In this document: in pieces, positions 50,937 to 53,995 of the stretch
How the letters are laid out: every line of letters begins with the position of its first letter
How positions within the stretch are numbered: position 1 is the stretch's first letter
DNA from: Alphaproteobacteria bacterium
Lineage (GTDB): Bacteria > Pseudomonadota > Alphaproteobacteria > UBA9219
Direction: 5' to 3'
DNA: 53,995 bases
Assembly: GCA_028691835.1 (NCBI GenBank)
Contig: JAQUYN010000007.1
Location: 1 to 53,995 of the forward strand
The notes under the pieces: generated by a model
What the model was told of the DNA's origin: nothing
Seen by the model: only the letters and a program-made list of their open reading frames with translations
Databases searched by the model: none
Program-made: the position numbers and the translations under genes

Positions 50937-51812
50937 CTAAATAGCCATGTGGCTAATGCCAGCTTCACCCGCGATGGCAATTGAAATGGACTCATCGTCA
51001 AGTTCCGTTGTGACCCCTTTCATTGTTGCATGAGCGCAGGCTTGGTCGAGACAGATAATCGATTTATCCGGGTTATTGCGATTGCGAATATAGCGATCCG
51101 TTAAAACAACAATGCGTTTAATGGCGCGATCCGATATCCCAAATCCATAATGGTCTTCAAAGTTCTTTTTCATGTTTTGCAGAATTGTAATGGTCATTTC
51201 CACAGAAGGAACATCAAGGTCGATTTTCTGGAAACGGCGATCAATAGCGGGTTCTAACTTGACATAATCATCATATTCTTCACGCGTGGTGGCTCCGATA
51301 ACAAGGAGATCTCCGTTGGTCAGGAAGGGCTTGAGCAAATCGGCGATGCCGCTATAGCTTGATGTTTTAAAGGAGATCATAAGCTGATGGATTTCATCGA
51401 TGCAAAAGATAATGGGCGGGAAAAGGCCGCAGGCATTGCGTTCTGCGACGCCTTTGATGATCGGGATCAGCCGACCTTCAAGTTCAGCTCGTGATGATGA
51501 TCCCGCGCCGATCATTGACATTTCAAGTTCGATAACGCGGGCGCCTTGTAAAAGCTTGGGGACTTTGTTGGCGTTGATAAGTTGGGCTAGGCCTATAAAC
51601 AGGGCCGTTTTACCTACGCCAGCAGGCCCCAATAACATCACGTTCTTGCGTAAGCGTTGAAGCAGAACAAGCGTCAAATGTTCCAGTTCTTTATCACGCC
51701 CGGTGATGGGATCAAACTTTCCAGCAAGATCTTGAGCGGTAAAATCACGTGTATAGCGGTGAATGAGGTCATTAAGCGTATCGTCGCTGACATGGAAAGA
51801 AAGGCTGGTCAT
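50937..51812 (-). CDS. Single-module ClpA/ClpB-like AAA+ ATPase
   Basis: A 291-aa protein equivalent to the first AAA+ module (D1) of ClpA/ClpB, without the N-domain, M-domain or D2. 'DLAGKFDPITGRDKELEHLT' is the Clp D1 entry. Walker A is MLLGPAGVGKTALFIGLAQL, Walker B IIFCIDEIHQL, sensor 1 VIGATTREEYDDY, and the arginine finger is in EPAIDRRFQKIDL. The pore loop that reads K-Y-R-G in Clp proteins is GAGSSSRAELEG here: the aromatic is replaced by Ser with a 2-residue insertion, so substrate threading is doubtful. ATG 51812 is chosen; TTG 51842 is in frame. Next to the aconitase-like gene, separated by a MITE. Function unknown. Confidence 0.88.
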   Translation of the reverse strand: MTSLSFHVSDDTLNDLIHRYTRDFTAQDLAGKFDPITGRDKELEHLTLVLLQRLRKNVMLLGPAGVGKTALFIGLAQLINANKVPKLLQGARVIELEMSMIGAGSSSRAELEGRLIPIIKGVAERNACGLFPPIIFCIDEIHQLMISFKTSSYSGIADLLKPFLTNGDLLVIGATTREEYDDYVKLEPAIDRRFQKIDLDVPSVEMTITILQNMKKNFEDHYGFGISDRAIKRIVVLTDRYIRNRNNPDKSIICLDQACAHATMKGVTTELDDESISIAIAGEAGISHMAI

Positions 51813-51918
51813 TCGCTGTTCCAAAATATGGGTTGTCGACAAACGTCTATCATTAAAGAATCTTGCGTGTTGCTGAGTATTTTGTCACGTGTTGTTTCAA
51901 ACCGCTAGACCCTTTAAT

Positions 51919-52129
51919 AACCCGAGTTATGGGTTGATACCGGTGATAAACATAAAGGACTCGTCATCGCGAGGCCCCTTCTTCAGGGGCCGTGGCGATC
52001 CATCTCCTACTGTTTCAACATGGACCTACGTTGAAAATGCGGGATATGGATGGCCTCGTCGGCCAATAGGCCTCCTCGCAATGACACCGTTCTTATTTTT
52101 ATCAGTGTGTTAAACCCATAACTCGGGTT
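51919..52129. mobile_element. MITE, copy 2 (intact, 211 bp, TTAAT target duplication)
   Basis: Perfect 17-bp terminal inverted repeats, AACCCGAGTTATGGGTT (51919-51935) and AACCCATAACTCGGGTT (52113-52129), are flanked by direct repeats TTAAT at 51914-51918 and 52130-52134. The interior is about 98% identical to copy 1 at 32724-32924 and highly self-complementary. It has no coding capacity, so it must have been mobilised by a transposase elsewhere. It lies in the 395-bp gap between the aconitase-like and AAA+ genes; no other gene is visible in that gap. Confidence 0.92.
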
Positions 52130-52207
52130 TTAATATGGTCCAACCTTGCAGAAACGGGTTTGTAAAGCAGGTTATGAATGTCCGTGGTGAACGATGATCC
52201 TTTTTGA

Positions 52208-53995
52208 CTAAAGAAGCGAACGAAGAGTGGCCGCCCAAATCGACCCATTATTTAGCATTTCAAGCCCTTCAGTTGTTCTGATGTCGCAATGGACCATGTA
52301 GCGCTCGACAGTGTCCTTGTGTTCGATGGTCATCATGGCTTCGCATGGAGGCCTTCCCATTTCTTGAATGCCGGCAAAGCTCAAGGTTTCTTCGCCTGTC
52401 AGCTTTAGATCGCTGATGGAAACGCCCTGCTTGATTCGAAGGGGGAGGACCCCAAGACGGATAAGGTTTATTCGGAACATCGGATCAAAGCTCTCAGCGA
52501 TCACGACACGTATGTTTAGGAAGCGTATGACTTTTGCGGCCCAATCTTGTCCCAATCCACGACCAAAATCTTTCCCGGCTATGATGGTGTAGGGCGTCCC
52601 TTCGCGTTGATAGCGCTCTGTGGCATCAAAGATTGTCATCTGTGATTTTGTCGTGGCGTGAATAGTTTCTCCTGTGCTGGACGAATCGTTCGGCAGTAAG
52701 GCGTTTTTGAGCGATGGGTGCGAGAAGGCCCCGCGCACCATAACCTCATAGTTGCCTGTTTTTGTTTCATAGGTCAAAAATGTTTCTGGCGGTACATTTC
52801 GTGCCATGAGGTAATAGCCTGCTGGGCTGTTGGGGGCGATGGGGCCATAGGGAGCGATGGCAGAAGCTTCTATGTTGTCACCGAATAAGGCCAAGACTCT
52901 TGCATTTTTGATGTTTTGAGCGCGTTGGGTTTTCTTGGCGTTGTAGCCATCAAGAATGGGCGGCTTCCTTACAACGCAAGATTGATCATTCCACGCAAAT
53001 GTTGGCTCTGATGGTTCTGGCGTTTGTTCCCATGCTGTTGAGCCAGAATAAAGCGTTTCTTTAAGCGTTGCATAAAGGGCAGCAAAGGGTGAGGCTTCAT
53101 AGACGGCATTGATTTCTGCCATTGTCGGCCACAATTCTTTAAGAAGGATAGATTTTCCGTCTTTATTGTTGCCGAGAGGTTTTGTGTTGATGTCTAATAA
53201 AATTGATCCCGCAAGAGCATAGGCAATAACAAGAGGTGGCGTGGCAATAAATTTTGCGTATTCAACGGTGTCAATTTCGGGAATCCCGAGTTGAGGCGCC
53301 GATGTGATCGAACATACTGTCAGTTTGTTTTGTAAAATCTTTTTTTCAAGATCTTCGTTGATATGTGGTAATTTTTGAGCCGTCGTTTCTCCATTCAACG
53401 TGATAATAAATCCTATCGCTTCGAGGTCACGTTTCAACCCAGATTTTTCCAAGAAGAGTGCTGAAACGGGGCTCATATCATCAAAGAGAGCTCGCACCCA
53501 AGGCTTGACTTTGAGTCCCAAATGAGCCGCCCTGCGGGCAACAAGGCCCGCCAGAACAAGTTCATGTGGGTGGGTTGCGACTTCACGAGGGGACACAACG
53601 GCCAATGCAATATCCCCGTGTTTAATCGGAGCCAGTGGGTCGAGAAAACTCGTCGCGGACGGAAACTTTTTTTCAAAGGCCCCCGATGCTTCAGCGAGAG
53701 AGACGGGACGGTTAACCGAGTTTGGGCCGCCTAGACAGGAGCGGATTGAGTCGAGAGCCAATTCGGCAGCGACAGTGAACGTTGGTTCATGTTGCACATC
53801 GTGGGGCCAGTTCTCGCGCCACAACCCTTGGGCTTTTGCATAGGCCTCAACGAGGGCAATGTGTTGCTCGTCCTGTCCGATTAAGGCTAGGTGAGTTAAT
53901 GTCGTACTATCAATTGGAAAATAACAACATAAGGCTCCCGTTTTATAAATCATGCGGGCGATGATGGCGCGATCAGGTACAGACAAGTGATCAAG
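52208..53995 (-). CDS. Aconitase-family protein lacking Fe-S and catalytic residues (5' end outside window)
   Basis: 595 codons aligned by eye with the C-terminal two thirds of AcnA/IRP-type aconitase; the frame continues past 53995, so the gene is partial. Residues are numbered from TTG 53986. Conserved landmarks: LTHLALIGQDEQHIALVEAY AKAQGLW, 'ATPPLVIAYALAGSILLDIN', ELWPTMAEI, 'NYEVMVRGAF' and 'IRVVIAESFDPMFRINLIRL'. Missing: the first cluster Cys (SCTNTSNP in AcnA, here VVSPREVATHP at 130-140); the C-T-T-C pair (here TLNGETTAQ at 196-204); the GNRNFEGR arginines (here APQLGIPE); DHISPAG (here SAIAPYG); and the catalytic S-S-R loop (GSGSSRDW, here GRGLGQDW at 475-482). It cannot hold the cluster or catalyse aconitase chemistry. 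No frameshift or stop is present. Confidence 0.88.
   Translation of the reverse strand, partial: LDHLSVPDRAIIARMIYKTGALCCYFPIDSTTLTHLALIGQDEQHIALVEAYAKAQGLWRENWPHDVQHEPTFTVAAELALDSIRSCLGGPNSVNRPVSLAEASGAFEKKFPSATSFLDPLAPIKHGDIALAVVSPREVATHPHELVLAGLVARRAAHLGLKVKPWVRALFDDMSPVSALFLEKSGLKRDLEAIGFIITLNGETTAQKLPHINEDLEKKILQNKLTVCSITSAPQLGIPEIDTVEYAKFIATPPLVIAYALAGSILLDINTKPLGNNKDGKSILLKELWPTMAEINAVYEASPFAALYATLKETLYSGSTAWEQTPEPSEPTFAWNDQSCVVRKPPILDGYNAKKTQRAQNIKNARVLALFGDNIEASAIAPYGPIAPNSPAGYYLMARNVPPETFLTYETKTGNYEVMVRGAFSHPSLKNALLPNDSSSTGETIHATTKSQMTIFDATERYQREGTPYTIIAGKDFGRGLGQDWAAKVIRFLNIRVVIAESFDPMFRINLIRLGVLPLRIKQGVSISDLKLTGEETLSFAGIQEMGRPPCEAMMTIEHKDTVERYMVHCDIRTTEGLEMLNNGSIWAATLRSLL

Noticed and set aside
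50937-51812. AAA+ protein considered as a type VI secretion ClpV or a full ClpB
   Set aside because: It has only one AAA module, no N-domain or D2, and no other type VI genes are nearby.

Overview
The window is a 54 kb chromosomal segment of an alphaproteobacterium. The evidence is the divergent lysC/ubiG pair, a MucR/Ros-family regulator, a FYDLN-acid-domain (TIGR02300) protein next to aroA, lolC-lolD, an rsmB...rpe...heparinase-like neighbourhood, an OlsB-like acyltransferase and an RF2 with the alphaproteobacterial SPY variant. Base composition is moderate. Coding density is high, with no tRNA, rRNA, CRISPR array or prophage visible. Most of it is housekeeping, so the interest lies in a few odd genes and in several families of short intergenic repeats.

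Layout. 0-5.3 kb: start of lysC, ubiG, rpmB, two small genes, a duplicated EF-hand protein, then a three-gene ECF sigma / small membrane protein / periplasmic metal-sensor unit. 5.3-12.4 kb: rsmB, a methyltransferase, a decayed M16 peptidase fragment, rpe, a heparinase II/III-like protein translationally coupled to a lone type IV pilin-like protein, and an OlsB-like N-acyltransferase. 12.4-20.9 kb: MucR-family regulator, lolD/lolC, an archaeal/eukaryotic-type proS, a small secreted protein, valS, a GIY-YIG protein and a CoA-binding protein. 21-27.7 kb: a tripartite RND efflux operon divergent from its TetR/AcrR regulator, with a palindromic operator lying across the efflux promoter. 27.8-37.2 kb: PBP1A, hypothetical genes, prfB with its programmed +1 frameshift, a MITE that appears to have split an unidentified gene, a tandem cold-shock protein, a PAP2 phosphatase and a duplicated PPC-like protein. 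A structured intergenic repeat recurs three times here. 37.3-43.3 kb: S66 carboxypeptidase, pentapeptide-repeat protein and mutL, joined by 4-nt overlaps, then TIGR02300 and aroA. 43.3-47.7 kb: an NrtR-type Nudix-derived regulator divergent from nadA-nadB-nadC, with a near-consensus promoter and two palindromes between them.

47.7-54 kb is the most unusual part. One minus-strand run, read in transcription order, encodes an aconitase-family protein, a single-module ClpA/B-like AAA+ ATPase, a Gfo/Idh/MocA oxidoreductase, a GT4 glycosyltransferase and a GT2 polyprenyl-phosphate-type glycosyltransferase. The aconitase-family protein, whose 5' end lies outside the window, has lost all three [4Fe-4S]-ligating cysteines and the catalytic Ser/Arg loop, yet its reading frame is intact over 595 codons. 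The ATPase keeps Walker A, Walker B and the arginine finger but lacks the aromatic pore-loop residue. I read this as a pseudo-aconitase paired with a non-threading AAA+ protein next to surface-glycan genes; the function is unknown. A 211-bp MITE with perfect 17-bp terminal inverted repeats and a TTAAT target duplication lies between these two genes, and a near-identical copy lies 19 kb away.
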